DNA of 64,000 bases from Bacteroidales bacterium UBA4363 (GTDB taxonomy: Bacteria; Bacteroidota; Bacteroidia; Bacteroidales; Paludibacteraceae), in contig DGSL01000026.1 in the NCBI GenBank assembly GCA_002393965.1, positions 132,841-196,840 on the forward strand, read 5' to 3'. This document shows, in pieces, positions 1 through 8,427 of this stretch (the first letter of the stretch is position 1; each line of letters opens with the position of its first letter). The notes beneath the pieces are model-generated. The model searched no databases. It worked only from the letters and a program-made list of their open reading frames with translations, and was not told the DNA's origin. The position numbers and the translations under genes were made by a program.

Positions 1-818
1 TCTGTTTTGCCGATGATGTGATTTCACTGAAACGCATCGACCTGCGCGAAAGGTTCGACCGTGAAATCTCCTCATTTGCCTACATGCACACATCTTCCCT
101 AATGTGTTTGAAAGGCGCTAATCGATATTTCCCCATCATCGAACCCATTCTGAAACGAAATGGGATTCCAGCCGACTTCATGTACCTTGCTCTTATCGAG
201 AGCTCGTTTAACCCTCGCGCTCTTTCTTCTGTCAAAGCCGCTGGAATATGGCAACTGATGCCTGCAACCGCAAGAGAACTCGGACTGGAAGTCTCCGAAG
301 AAATCGACGAACGATACGACGTCGAGAAAGCAACGGAGGCCGCTTGCCGGTATTTTCGCCAAGCCTACACTAAATTTGGAGACTGGATGCTTGTTGCCGC
401 TTCCTATAATTGCGGAATGGGACGTATCAACACCGAACGGACAGCACAAAAGACTGGATTGTTCTACGACCTTTATCTCAACCAAGAAACTTCTCGCTAT
501 GTATTTCGCCTACTCGCCGCCAAGGTTTTCTTGCAGGATCCACAACATTTCGGCTTTTTTATTAAACGAGACCAATTCTACCAAAATCCCGATTTCATCG
601 TGGTCGAGGTTCGCGAGTCCGTTAGCGATTGGGCGGATTGGGCTCTTGCAAAAGGCTATTCCTATGCTCAACTGCGCAATTACAATCTCTGGATTCGGGA
701 CCGCAAACTGACCAACCCGAAAGGAAAATGTTATTTTGTCCGGCTCCCTGAAAAGGACTCTCTCGTCTCCGACCCTGCTAAGATTTCCATTTGGCAGGAA
801 AACTGGACAATAGACTGA
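1..818 (+). CDS. Lytic murein transglycosylase, MltD-like (5' truncated)
   Basis: The reading frame is open to the window edge (Cys-Phe-Ala-Asp-Asp before the GTG at 18), so the gene starts outside and about 271 residues are seen. The SLT fold is clear: the catalytic Glu lies in ALIESSFNPRA, followed by AAGIWQLMPATAREL and later AASYNCGMGRI. The family cleaves the glycan strand of peptidoglycan to 1,6-anhydro-muropeptides in the periplasm. No LysM repeat is present in the visible C-terminal part. From memory, in Bacteroidales this gene follows parA-parB and a DUF5683 gene. That fits the origin/centromere signals further right but cannot be checked here. The BspA-like gene begins 33 bases after the stop. 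Confidence 0.9.
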   Translation, partial: CFADDVISLKRIDLRERFDREISSFAYMHTSSLMCLKGANRYFPIIEPILKRNGIPADFMYLALIESSFNPRALSSVKAAGIWQLMPATARELGLEVSEEIDERYDVEKATEAACRYFRQAYTKFGDWMLVAASYNCGMGRINTERTAQKTGLFYDLYLNQETSRYVFRLLAAKVFLQDPQHFGFFIKRDQFYQNPDFIVVEVRESVSDWADWALAKGYSYAQLRNYNLWIRDRKLTNPKGKCYFVRLPEKDSLVSDPAKISIWQENWTID

Positions 819-850
819 TTTCTTCGTTATTAACCTTGTGATTTTTGTCA

Positions 851-2071
851 ATGCGTTTTTATCTCGCTTTTTCACTCCTGACATGTTGCTGTTTCCATCT
901 CTTGGCCGAGAAGTTCTCGTCAGACAACTACGGACAGACTATTTATTATCGCACTCTTGATAATGGTAATTTCGAGGTGGCTGTCACCTTCAAGGGGGCG
1001 AACTTCTCTTCCGCCAAAGGTGAATATTCCGGAAAAATCACCATCCCCAAAAAAGTAAAATACCAAGGACACAATTATCGGGTCACGGCCATTGAACCCG
1101 ATGCCTTTCGCGATTGTCCACAGCTCAAAAGCGTTAAGATCCCCCCTTCTGTTTCTTCCATCGGGTCCTCGGCTTTCCGCAATTGCATCGGCGTTTTTTC
1201 TATTTCATTGCCACAACAACTAAATAGCATTGAAGATCATACCTTCGATGGGTGTCGGAAATTAGAACAGATTGATATACCCCAATCCATCAAGAGAATT
1301 GGCAGATTCGCTTTTAGAGACTGCCAACGTATTTCGTCGCTGTTTCTACCTGCCTCTGCTCTTGAGTTTTATTCCAATTCCGTCAACGGATGTTCTATGA
1401 TGCGCTCCATCAACGTTGATTCAATGAATCCTGTTTTCTCGTCTGTTGACGGTGTCGTTTATTCCAAGGATTCATCCTCGCTTATTCGCTGTCCGGAAGG
1501 AAAATTCAATATCCGATTCCCCCAAAAAATCCTTACTATCACTTCGTCTTCCTTTCATGGATGTTCTGAACTGAAACAGATTTCCTTCCCTCCCTCCATT
1601 AGAACGCTCGAACCGAGAGCCTTTGAGGAATGCAACGGGCTGGATTCTCTTTTCCTGAATCTCTCGCTGACCGCCGTTCCCGAACGATGCTTTGTAAATT
1701 GCAAGGGACTGCAGAAAGTTCGTATTGCCTCTTCAATAGAGGTAATAGACGAAGAAGCGTTCATGGGATGTTCTGCCTTGAAGGAGATTGAGCTCGGACA
1801 CGTTGTCATTATTCAGAGAAGAGCTTTTTACAATTGCTCTGCTCTTTCTTCTCTTTACATTCCACCCTCCGTTTCTTCCATTCAGGAAGATGCCTTTGGT
1901 GGATGCCTCAACCTGCGTAATATCGTCGTTCAAAACGAAGTTCCTCCTCTCTGCGCTAATAACTCGTTTGACTCCCGGGCTTCCTACCGCGCAACGCTTG
2001 TCGTTCCTCCTGGCAAAGTGCTCGACTATCGACGTTCTCCTGGGTGGCGGAGCATCTTTAACGTTCAGTGA
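851..2071 (+). CDS. BspA-like leucine-rich repeat exported protein
   Basis: A 406-residue protein with an N-terminal signal peptide (MRFYLAFSLLTCCCFHLLA). About ten LRR_5 (BspA/TpLRR) units follow, recognisable by recurring xxIPPSVxxIGxxAFxxC patterns (for example AFRDCPQLKSVKIPPSV and AFMGCSALKEIEL). The C-terminal end, VVPPGKVLDYRRSPGWRSIF, is typical of BspA proteins. No lipobox and no C-terminal sorting domain are seen, so it may be periplasmic or secreted. The family is linked to adhesion and surface binding, but the ligand is unknown. I start at ATG 851; a TTG two codons upstream is less likely. It converges with the helicase gene, with only 18 bases between the stops. Confidence 0.85.
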   Translation: MRFYLAFSLLTCCCFHLLAEKFSSDNYGQTIYYRTLDNGNFEVAVTFKGANFSSAKGEYSGKITIPKKVKYQGHNYRVTAIEPDAFRDCPQLKSVKIPPSVSSIGSSAFRNCIGVFSISLPQQLNSIEDHTFDGCRKLEQIDIPQSIKRIGRFAFRDCQRISSLFLPASALEFYSNSVNGCSMMRSINVDSMNPVFSSVDGVVYSKDSSSLIRCPEGKFNIRFPQKILTITSSSFHGCSELKQISFPPSIRTLEPRAFEECNGLDSLFLNLSLTAVPERCFVNCKGLQKVRIASSIEVIDEEAFMGCSALKEIELGHVVIIQRRAFYNCSALSSLYIPPSVSSIQEDAFGGCLNLRNIVVQNEVPPLCANNSFDSRASYRATLVVPPGKVLDYRRSPGWRSIFNVQ

Positions 2072-2089
2072 TGCCACATCCTTCGCCGA

Positions 2090-4279
2090 TTATTCAGACT
2101 TCTGCCTCTCGACAAACTCCATCGTTGTCATTTGATTCGAATACGCAATCCCCTCTTCATCGCAATATTCTCGTATTATTTCGAGAATATCCGGCCCGAA
2201 TGCCTTAATCTTGGCGGATCCGAGACCCTTTATCTGACGAAGTTCCTTTTCTGTTGTCGGCAACTCCTCACATAGCGCATAGAGCACCTTCTGAGTATAA
2301 ATAACAAACGCACTCACATTTCTTTCGTCTGCCATCGCCATTCGATATGCTCGTAACCGGGCAAATAACTTCGGGTGGGCCGTGGCCTGATTGTTGCGTT
2401 CTGACCTCTTTATCGTATTATTCCTCATCCCTTTCATGCCTGGGACCTCCGTTTTCAACAGTGCTTTCGCCCTGGCATTTAGGATCTCCGATGTGCGGAA
2501 TCCTTCCTTTAGGACACCTAAAACCGCCGCTCTTACAACGTAGGCCTCTTCGATGCGACGCTGCTGCGTTTCTTGCTGTTTCTGTACTTCTTTGTTGTCT
2601 ATCTCAATAGAGAGCGACAGGATTCCGTCACGCACAATCTTTTCCATTTTATCAGAGAAATAGACAGCTGCATTCCGAAGACGTTCAAGGAGTTTCTCGT
2701 TGCTTTCTATCTCCGGTTCTTCTTTTAGCAATTGTTGACACTGATTCGAAAAGCGAACTGCTACGCCCGTCACTTCCTCACGCAAAGTATCGCTTAATTT
2801 GCATATCTGCTTTGTTAGGGCCAGAGGGAACGAGGAAGGATTTTTCTTGGTGATATCCAACATCGTATTCATCGGTTTTTCTATATCACTATAATCATTT
2901 ATCTCCGAAAGTAACTGCCGCTGGAATTGTATTCGTGAATCTCGCAAGTCATGCTCTGTCGGAACGTGCGTCTCTATATGATGGATAAACTGGTCTATCG
3001 TCCTGTCCGTTATGATGTTTGGTCTTGAAATCGGTGTGAGCAACACCAGTCCTTCTAACGTCTTGCATCTTGACAGAGCAACGTACACCTGACCATGGGC
3101 AAAGGATTGACCCGCATTTATGATGGCGTGCTCAAAGGTCAGACCCTGACTTTTATGTATCGTGATGGCCCAGGCCAGTTTCAACGGGAGTTGTTGGAAT
3201 GTTCCTTCCACGATTTCCTTGATCTCCTTGCTCTTTTCGTCTATCTCATAACGGGTGTTTTCCCATTTTACTGGTTCTACACGGATGGGATCCTCTCCAC
3301 GACACTCGACTTCTACTCCCCCTTTGTCGAGACGCTTTATTCGGCCTATCTTCCCGTTATAATAGCGGTGGATTCCGCTGCACGTATCATTCTTGCAAAA
3401 CATCACCTGTGCTCCAACCTTCAACGTTAGTTTTGATTCCGTCGGATAGGATAACTCCGGGAACTTCCCCTCAATGACCGCCTCGTACGTTTCCGATTGA
3501 CCTTTTAGCTTCGCAAGACGATCCGCGTTAATTTGATCCGCCTGTGCGTTGTGCGTACACAGGGTGACATACTCGTCCTGTTCTTTCGGCGTGAAGGAAG
3601 GATCATAACGGCTGTTCAAGATACGGATGGACTGCGTATCCATTTGATTCGAACGGACCTTATTTAAAATCCCGATGAAAACATCGTCTTGCTGACGATA
3701 CACATGCGTCAGCTCGATACTTACATATGAGGTCTGACGCAATGCCAACGATGAGAAAAAATAAGGCGTCTCGTAATATTTTTGCAACAGTGCCTTCTCG
3801 TCTTCTTTTACCACTGGAGCAAGCTGTTGTAAATCACCTATCATCAGCAACTGAACGCCTCCGAAGGGTTGCTGTGGGTGACGAAAACGACGCAAGACCT
3901 TGTCAACCGCATCCAACAGATCCGCTCGAACCATGCTGATTTCATCGATTATTAACAAGTCCATCGAGCGGATAATGTTGATTTTCTGCTTGCTGAAACG
4001 ATGCGTATAGTCGTTCTCACGGATGGCCTCTGGAACCTGCGGACCAAACGACAACTGAAAGAAACTGTGAAGTGTCACACCTCCTGCATTTATCGCCGCA
4101 ACTCCAGTCGGGGCTGTTACGATCAGGCGCTTATGGGATCTCTTTTTTAGGTTACGCAAAAAAGTGGTTTTACCGGTTCCCGCTTTACCTGTCAAAAATA
4201 TATTTCGGTTCGTATATTCGGCGAACCCGAGGGCCAGAGACAGTTCGGAGTTTTCTTTCGACTCTTGCATGACATTCAT
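2090..4279 (-). CDS. Pif1/RecD-like ATP-dependent helicase with C-terminal HRDC domain
   Basis: About 729 residues. The N-terminal half is an SF1B helicase core: Walker A GKAGTGKTTFL, Walker B LLIIDEISMV, sensor GDLQQLAPV and motif VI YVALSRCKTLEGLVLL, the arrangement of Pif1/TraI-like enzymes. Residues from about 640 onward (FVIYTQKVLYALCEELP, then QIKGLGSAKIKAFG) form an HRDC nucleic-acid-binding domain. The likely role is 5'-3' DNA unwinding in replication or repair. A longer frame begins at TTG 4294, but a -7 element occupies 4292-4299, so the start must lie downstream. ATG 4279 or ATG 4270 are the candidates; 4270 would give a more usual leader. Confidence 0.88.
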   Translation of the reverse strand: MNVMQESKENSELSLALGFAEYTNRNIFLTGKAGTGKTTFLRNLKKRSHKRLIVTAPTGVAAINAGGVTLHSFFQLSFGPQVPEAIRENDYTHRFSKQKINIIRSMDLLIIDEISMVRADLLDAVDKVLRRFRHPQQPFGGVQLLMIGDLQQLAPVVKEDEKALLQKYYETPYFFSSLALRQTSYVSIELTHVYRQQDDVFIGILNKVRSNQMDTQSIRILNSRYDPSFTPKEQDEYVTLCTHNAQADQINADRLAKLKGQSETYEAVIEGKFPELSYPTESKLTLKVGAQVMFCKNDTCSGIHRYYNGKIGRIKRLDKGGVEVECRGEDPIRVEPVKWENTRYEIDEKSKEIKEIVEGTFQQLPLKLAWAITIHKSQGLTFEHAIINAGQSFAHGQVYVALSRCKTLEGLVLLTPISRPNIITDRTIDQFIHHIETHVPTEHDLRDSRIQFQRQLLSEINDYSDIEKPMNTMLDITKKNPSSFPLALTKQICKLSDTLREEVTGVAVRFSNQCQQLLKEEPEIESNEKLLERLRNAAVYFSDKMEKIVRDGILSLSIEIDNKEVQKQQETQQRRIEEAYVVRAAVLGVLKEGFRTSEILNARAKALLKTEVPGMKGMRNNTIKRSERNNQATAHPKLFARLRAYRMAMADERNVSAFVIYTQKVLYALCEELPTTEKELRQIKGLGSAKIKAFGPDILEIIREYCDEEGIAYSNQMTTMEFVERQKSE

Positions 4280-4291
4280 CTTTTTTCTACA

Positions 4292-4299
4292 CAAAGATA
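4292..4299 (-). promoter_or_regulatory. -7 element of the helicase gene
   Basis: On the minus strand this reads TATCTTTG, matching TAnnTTTG. I see no clear TTTG at -33. Transcription would start near 4286, just before the ATG at 4279 or 4270. Confidence 0.5.
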
Positions 4300-4349
4300 C
4301 CTATTTGTTTTTCTACAATCTGGCGACTGCGACTTGTTAATCAACTCTG

Positions 4350-4381
4350 TTTGCTTTTTTTGCGATTCTTTTTTACCTTTG
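4350..4381 (+). promoter_or_regulatory. Promoter of tRNA-Leu
   Basis: TTTG at 4350-4353, a 20-base spacer, then TACCTTTG at 4374-4381: a full match to the Bacteroidetes -33/-7 pattern. The predicted start lies a few bases before the mature tRNA at 4392. Confidence 0.7.
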
Positions 4382-4391
4382 CTCCTCTTTT

Positions 4392-4472
4392 GCGGATGTG
4401 GCGTAATGGTAGCCGCGCCAGCCTTAGGAGCTGGTGACTTCTGTCGTGTAGGTTCGAGTCCTATCATCCGCA
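4392..4472 (+). tRNA. tRNA-Leu (anticodon TAG)
   Basis: An 81-base cloverleaf. The acceptor stem GCGGATG pairs with CATCCGC, with discriminator A at 4472. The anticodon stem is CCAGC/GCTGG with loop CTTAGGA, giving anticodon TAG. The long variable region marks a class II tRNA, and the T arm contains GGTTCGAGTCC. CCA is not encoded. A promoter lies directly upstream and a terminator 28 bases downstream, so it is a single-gene unit. Confidence 0.95.
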
Positions 4473-4499
4473 CTTTTATTCTTTCACTTTATATATACA

Positions 4500-4537
4500 A
4501 ATACGGGACACATCTTACGATATGTCCCGTATTTTTC
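4500..4537. terminator. Intrinsic terminator between tRNA-Leu and mdh, probably bidirectional
   Basis: A perfect 11-bp stem AATACGGGACA/TGTCCCGTATT (4500-4510 with 4523-4533) followed by a T-rich tract. The minus strand after the stem is less T-rich, so it may also serve the convergent mdh gene, less strongly. Confidence 0.8.
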
Positions 4538-4588
4538 TTTGAGAAAAGGAAATGAATAATCGCTTTATTCTCCCCTCTCCATGATGGT

Positions 4589-5542
4589 TTATGCCAATTC
4601 AGGAAGCAAAGTCGCCAGTGAACCGATACCCTTCTTTACAGCCTCTGCCGATGTTTCAAGGAAGGACTTTTCTTCTTCATTAAGATTCACTTCGATAACT
4701 TTTTCTACACCATTCTTACCCAAAATAACTGGAACTCCCAGATACAATCCATTCTGACCATATTGGCCCTCCAGATATGCACATACAGGGAAAACACGAC
4801 GGGCATCCGTAACAACGGCCTCAGCCATCTGAGCGGCTGCGGCTCCTGGTGCATACCATGCGGACGTACCAATCAGTTTGACAATCTCTCCGCCTCCTAC
4901 TTTCGTGCGTTCTATAATCGCATCGAGTTTTTCTTTGTCGATAAGTTCCGTCACAGGAATTCCCGACACCGTCGTGAAACGAGGCAGCGGAACCATCGTA
5001 TCTCCATGACCGCCCATCAACAATGCCTGAATGTCTTTGGGATTGACTTGAAGCTCCGTCGCAAGAAAAGCCTTATAGCGGGCGGTGTCCAGTACTCCTG
5101 CCATTCCGAATACTCGATTCGAGCCGACTCCGGCTTCCTTAATGGCTTTATATGCACAATAACACATCGTATCCAACGGATTCGATACAATAATGAATTT
5201 AGCATTCGGCGAGTATTTGATGGCGTTCTCGGCTACTCCCTTTACAATCTTTGCGTTGATTCCGATCAGATCGTCTCGGCTCATTCCTGGCTTACGTGGA
5301 ACTCCTGATGTGATAACGACAACGTCTGAATCTGCTGTCGCCTCATAATCATTAGTCACGCCCTTCACACACGTACCATAATATTCGATAGGTGCTGCTT
5401 CCCACATATCAAGGGCTTTACCCTCCGAAAGGTTCTCCTTGATATCCAACAGGACAACGTCATTCACAATGTCTTTCTTGGCCAGGCAGTCAGCAACTGT
5501 TGCGCCTACGTTTCCTGCACCGATAATACTTACTTTTGACAT
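4589..5542 (-). CDS. mdh: Malate dehydrogenase
   Basis: A 317-residue NAD-dependent malate dehydrogenase of the LDH-like type, converting malate and oxaloacetate in the cytoplasmic TCA or reductive branch. Visible motifs are the Rossmann loop IIGAGNVGATVA, the substrate-loop region SGVPRKPGMSRDD, VSNPLDTMCY and the catalytic histidine in MGGHGDTMVPL. Length is typical. It is a single-gene unit with its own promoter upstream and terminators on both sides. It pairs functionally with the class I fumarase at 55.1 kb. Confidence 0.95.
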   Translation of the reverse strand: MSKVSIIGAGNVGATVADCLAKKDIVNDVVLLDIKENLSEGKALDMWEAAPIEYYGTCVKGVTNDYEATADSDVVVITSGVPRKPGMSRDDLIGINAKIVKGVAENAIKYSPNAKFIIVSNPLDTMCYCAYKAIKEAGVGSNRVFGMAGVLDTARYKAFLATELQVNPKDIQALLMGGHGDTMVPLPRFTTVSGIPVTELIDKEKLDAIIERTKVGGGEIVKLIGTSAWYAPGAAAAQMAEAVVTDARRVFPVCAYLEGQYGQNGLYLGVPVILGKNGVEKVIEVNLNEEEKSFLETSAEAVKKGIGSLATLLPELA

Positions 5543-5581
5543 GATTTCTTTATTTATTTCTTATCTGGTTTTTTTACGCCG

Positions 5582-5612
5582 CAAATTTACAACATATACT
5601 TCATTACGGAAA
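5582..5612 (-). promoter_or_regulatory. mdh promoter
   Basis: On the minus strand: TTTC at -33 (5609-5612), a 19-base spacer and TAAATTTG at -7 (5582-5589). Spacing is ideal, with one mismatch at -33. Confidence 0.65.
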
Positions 5613-5676
5613 TTTTTCCTTATTTATTTTCTGAATTCAGATTTCCTTTTACACGCTTTCATAGTTAACTGGGAAT

Positions 5677-5713
5677 AAAAACAGTCAGGCTTTTGAGAAC
5701 CTGACTGTTTTTT
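5677..5713. terminator. Terminator downstream of the DUF4139 gene
   Basis: A stem AAAACAGTCAGG/CCTGACTGTTTT (about 12 bp, 10-base loop) with T runs on both strands. It lies 22 bases after the stop of the minus-strand gene ending at 5735. Confidence 0.8.
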
Positions 5714-5734
5714 CTGCTTGTCTCTTTTCGAATT

Positions 5735-7612
5735 CTATTCGATGACAGGATTCATTGTCTTTGGGAACTTGATGGTGTAACGCAAGTCGAAACTCTTACT
5801 GCTGCCCGCCGACATTGGATCAAATATCCAACTTACTATACCCGTTTCATTGTTACGGGAACCTCCCGATACCTCATTGGCCTCAACGCTTATGTCATTG
5901 TTGTCGCTCAATGGCAACTGGTCTTCTATTTTTATACGTATCGCATGGAGCTTGTTGTTCTTGACCGTAATACGCCAACCCTTCGCTACGCTCTGTTTGC
6001 TGCCTATCATTTTTCGCGTCGTGAAGTCTTTTTGCATTTCTCGCTTCACCACTACACCCCTATCTACACCCAGTGACATTTGAAGCGTGTCGCTCGTCTG
6101 CTGAGCATCAATAATCGATTTGCCCACAAACGTATTTTCAAAGAAGAGATTTGCCTCGCCACTGACTAGATTCAGTTTCTGCCAGTCTGTTATGCGAGCG
6201 GTCAAATAGACATTGCTGCTTAACTTCGGTACGGCACGGTATTCATATTGCGCCGGAACAGAATAATTCTCTATGTCCACAACTACTGCCTTGTTGTCAC
6301 TCTTCACCGTGTACGGCACACGTATCTCAAATTCCGTATTGGTTGCCGTCTGCGTTGTTTTGACTTCTGGCGCATTCGAACCGAAGTCCTCTTCCGTTGC
6401 CTCATCCATCATGACTGATGCACCGGCAGACCTTGCCAACATCGGAGCCTCTTTCTGCACTTTGGCCATACTCATGGCTCTGTACTCATTCCTGTTCGCA
6501 TCCGCCTCATGAAGACGTACGTTGATGGTCTCGATCGACGCGTTCCTACGTACCGTTTCATATCCTATATATCTGAACTCCAATGTACTGCCCTTCTTCG
6601 GAACTGTCAGCGAATATCGGCCTTCTGCATCAGTAAAGGTTCCGATAGTATTTCCGACCACCGACACTGTGGCTCCAATTGCTGGAGTCGAGTTGTCTTT
6701 TAACGTCACACGACCACTCACCTGGTTGCTGAAATCACTCGTTGTAATGGTATGCTTGCGTCCCACCACATAGGGCGTTAACTCTGGGACAACTCCGCCC
6801 TGTTGGGGGTTCGCCGTCGAAAGTTTCAAGGTGACATTATTCCACTCTTCTCCCGTGTTTTGGCGTACATTGGCCTTATACACAATCTGCATCGGACTCT
6901 GTACGTCTTTCGCACGGACATCATAGGATGGCAACCACCCCGCATTGCTCACTACATAGGTAATGGTAAACAGAGATGTCGATGCAGACGTGCTGTTCAC
7001 TTTTACGACAATCTCTCCCGTCGTCGTGTCGTCTTTCTTTCCATTCAGTTCGTTGATCTGTTTTTCCAATGCCCCCGACTGCTTCTTCAGCTCTTCGATG
7101 CTTTTCTCATAAGACAACTTACTCTGTTTCAGGCTGGTCAGACGCTGACGATAATAGTCATTGATTTGCTTTAGGTTCAGAAAGCTCACAGCCTGATCCT
7201 TGCCGCTCAACTGGCTGTTCTCTTTGATGAATGAGATTTCTGATTCTATCACTTCCACTTCCGCTTTCTCAGCCTTAATTCTATCTTTGATGTCATCATT
7301 CTGCTTGGTCAGCGTTTCTATAGCCGTACTGCGGATCTTCTCTCCGATATAATTCTTCTGAAGGCTCACTGCCAATACCGTCACGCCTCCTGTCGCTTTA
7401 ACCTGAATGCTCTTTGCGTCAATACAACGGGATAGACCTATGAATTTTATTTCACTCTGACCGGCAGGAAGACTTACCGATTTTGTACGAGTCACTTGAG
7501 CCCCATTCGTGAAGACTGTCACAGACTGTGCCTCCGTCTTTACTTCGATGGCATTTGCAACAAAAACGGACAACAGTAGCCCGCTGATTAGTAAAATGCT
7601 TCTTCTCAACAT
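5735..7612 (-). CDS. DUF4139/DUF4140 (MuiA-family) protein with CarboxypepD-reg-like insert
   Basis: A 625-residue exported protein. A signal peptide (about residues 1-21) is followed by a DUF4140-type beta domain (about 25-100), a coiled coil (about 100-195) and the DUF4139 region (VVSNAGWLPSYDVRA and beyond). A carboxypeptidase-regulatory-like beta-sandwich (VSGRVTLKDNSTPAIGATV to LEFRYIGYETV, about 295-370) is inserted in the middle of DUF4139. That small domain is common in Bacteroidetes surface and TonB-linked proteins. Function is unknown; the mucoidy-inhibitor name for the family is historical. It is monocistronic, with terminators on both sides. Confidence 0.82.
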   Translation of the reverse strand: MLRRSILLISGLLLSVFVANAIEVKTEAQSVTVFTNGAQVTRTKSVSLPAGQSEIKFIGLSRCIDAKSIQVKATGGVTVLAVSLQKNYIGEKIRSTAIETLTKQNDDIKDRIKAEKAEVEVIESEISFIKENSQLSGKDQAVSFLNLKQINDYYRQRLTSLKQSKLSYEKSIEELKKQSGALEKQINELNGKKDDTTTGEIVVKVNSTSASTSLFTITYVVSNAGWLPSYDVRAKDVQSPMQIVYKANVRQNTGEEWNNVTLKLSTANPQQGGVVPELTPYVVGRKHTITTSDFSNQVSGRVTLKDNSTPAIGATVSVVGNTIGTFTDAEGRYSLTVPKKGSTLEFRYIGYETVRRNASIETINVRLHEADANRNEYRAMSMAKVQKEAPMLARSAGASVMMDEATEEDFGSNAPEVKTTQTATNTEFEIRVPYTVKSDNKAVVVDIENYSVPAQYEYRAVPKLSSNVYLTARITDWQKLNLVSGEANLFFENTFVGKSIIDAQQTSDTLQMSLGVDRGVVVKREMQKDFTTRKMIGSKQSVAKGWRITVKNNKLHAIRIKIEDQLPLSDNNDISVEANEVSGGSRNNETGIVSWIFDPMSAGSSKSFDLRYTIKFPKTMNPVIE

Positions 7613-7651
7613 AGTTTATTCTTGTTTTTAGTTTGGAGATGCACGAATATA

Positions 7652-7700
7652 ATAAAAAAACGAACCCAACCGGATTATATCTTGCCAGTCGGATTCGTTC
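7652..7700 (-). terminator. Terminator of the 7768-8370 gene
   Basis: A 15-bp stem with G-U pairs (arms 7659-7673 and 7685-7699). It is followed in the minus direction by an eight-T run. Confidence 0.75.
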
Positions 7701-7767
7701 TTTTTCCGCTTCTGTCCGTCCTACCCGCTGGTTCTGCGAAATAAAGGATGGACGAATAGACTTATTT

Positions 7768-8370
7768 TTATTTGTTTACCTTGATATTGTGGATGCGGAA
7801 TGTCTGCAGGGCCGGTTCGTCCTTTCCACAAATCGTTGGCACAAATTTTAATGTCACATTCTTGGAATTGATGGTTGCTGTGCTATTGAAACCATACTGT
7901 GCATCCTGACCTTCTGACTTCGCACCGATGTATTCGCCTACTTTCGTGAAAGCACCACCATCGACGCTCTTATACAATGCATAGCCTCTCACGTCTCCCG
8001 TTGCAGAAGCCCCGACCTCAACCGTTGAAACCTCCTTGAATGGGCCGACGGTCAACTCCGAACCTTCTTTTTTGTTAATTTCCACATAACCGTTGCTGAC
8101 AGAGGAAGGAGTCTTTTTGGCGCTGCACGCTGGCGTCACTGCTGCATGCTTGAATCCGAACGTGATTTTTTCACTTCCGTACACCTTTGTTACCTTAAAA
8201 TTCGATTTCGAATCAACCTTTTTCTTGCCACAGGCCAAGGTGTCGGATCCTGCTCTCCAACCCTGCTCCTTGAACGAGGAGAAATCTTCTTCCATTACAG
8301 CAGTCTGAGCCAATGCAGTTGCGCCGATGACAATCATTGCACCCGCCAAAATTGTTTTCAGTGTCTTCAT
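7768..8370 (-). CDS. Exported protein of unknown function
   Basis: A 200-residue protein. It has a clear signal peptide (MKTLKTILAGAMIVIGATALA) and a mature part that starts EEDFSSFKEQGW, resembling the opening of secreted beta-sandwich (choice-of-anchor or jelly-roll) domains. The rest is rich in short beta-like segments (YALYKSVDGGAFTKVGEY, then TFRIHNIKVNK). Three cysteines in the mature part (GKKK-flanking, PACSAKK and TICGKDE) could include one disulfide. I do not recognise the family. It has its own strong promoter and terminator, so it is expressed independently of comEC upstream. Confidence 0.7.
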   Translation of the reverse strand: MKTLKTILAGAMIVIGATALAQTAVMEEDFSSFKEQGWRAGSDTLACGKKKVDSKSNFKVTKVYGSEKITFGFKHAAVTPACSAKKTPSSVSNGYVEINKKEGSELTVGPFKEVSTVEVGASATGDVRGYALYKSVDGGAFTKVGEYIGAKSEGQDAQYGFNSTATINSKNVTLKFVPTICGKDEPALQTFRIHNIKVNK

Positions 8371-8427
8371 GTTTTTTGTTTTGATTGTTATTGTTTCGTG
8401 GTTTTGTCTGTGAGGGTTTTTCTTTTT

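Noticed and set aside
510..884. Minus-strand ORF opposite the transglycosylase
   Set aside because: It is a shadow of a well-supported gene on the other strand.
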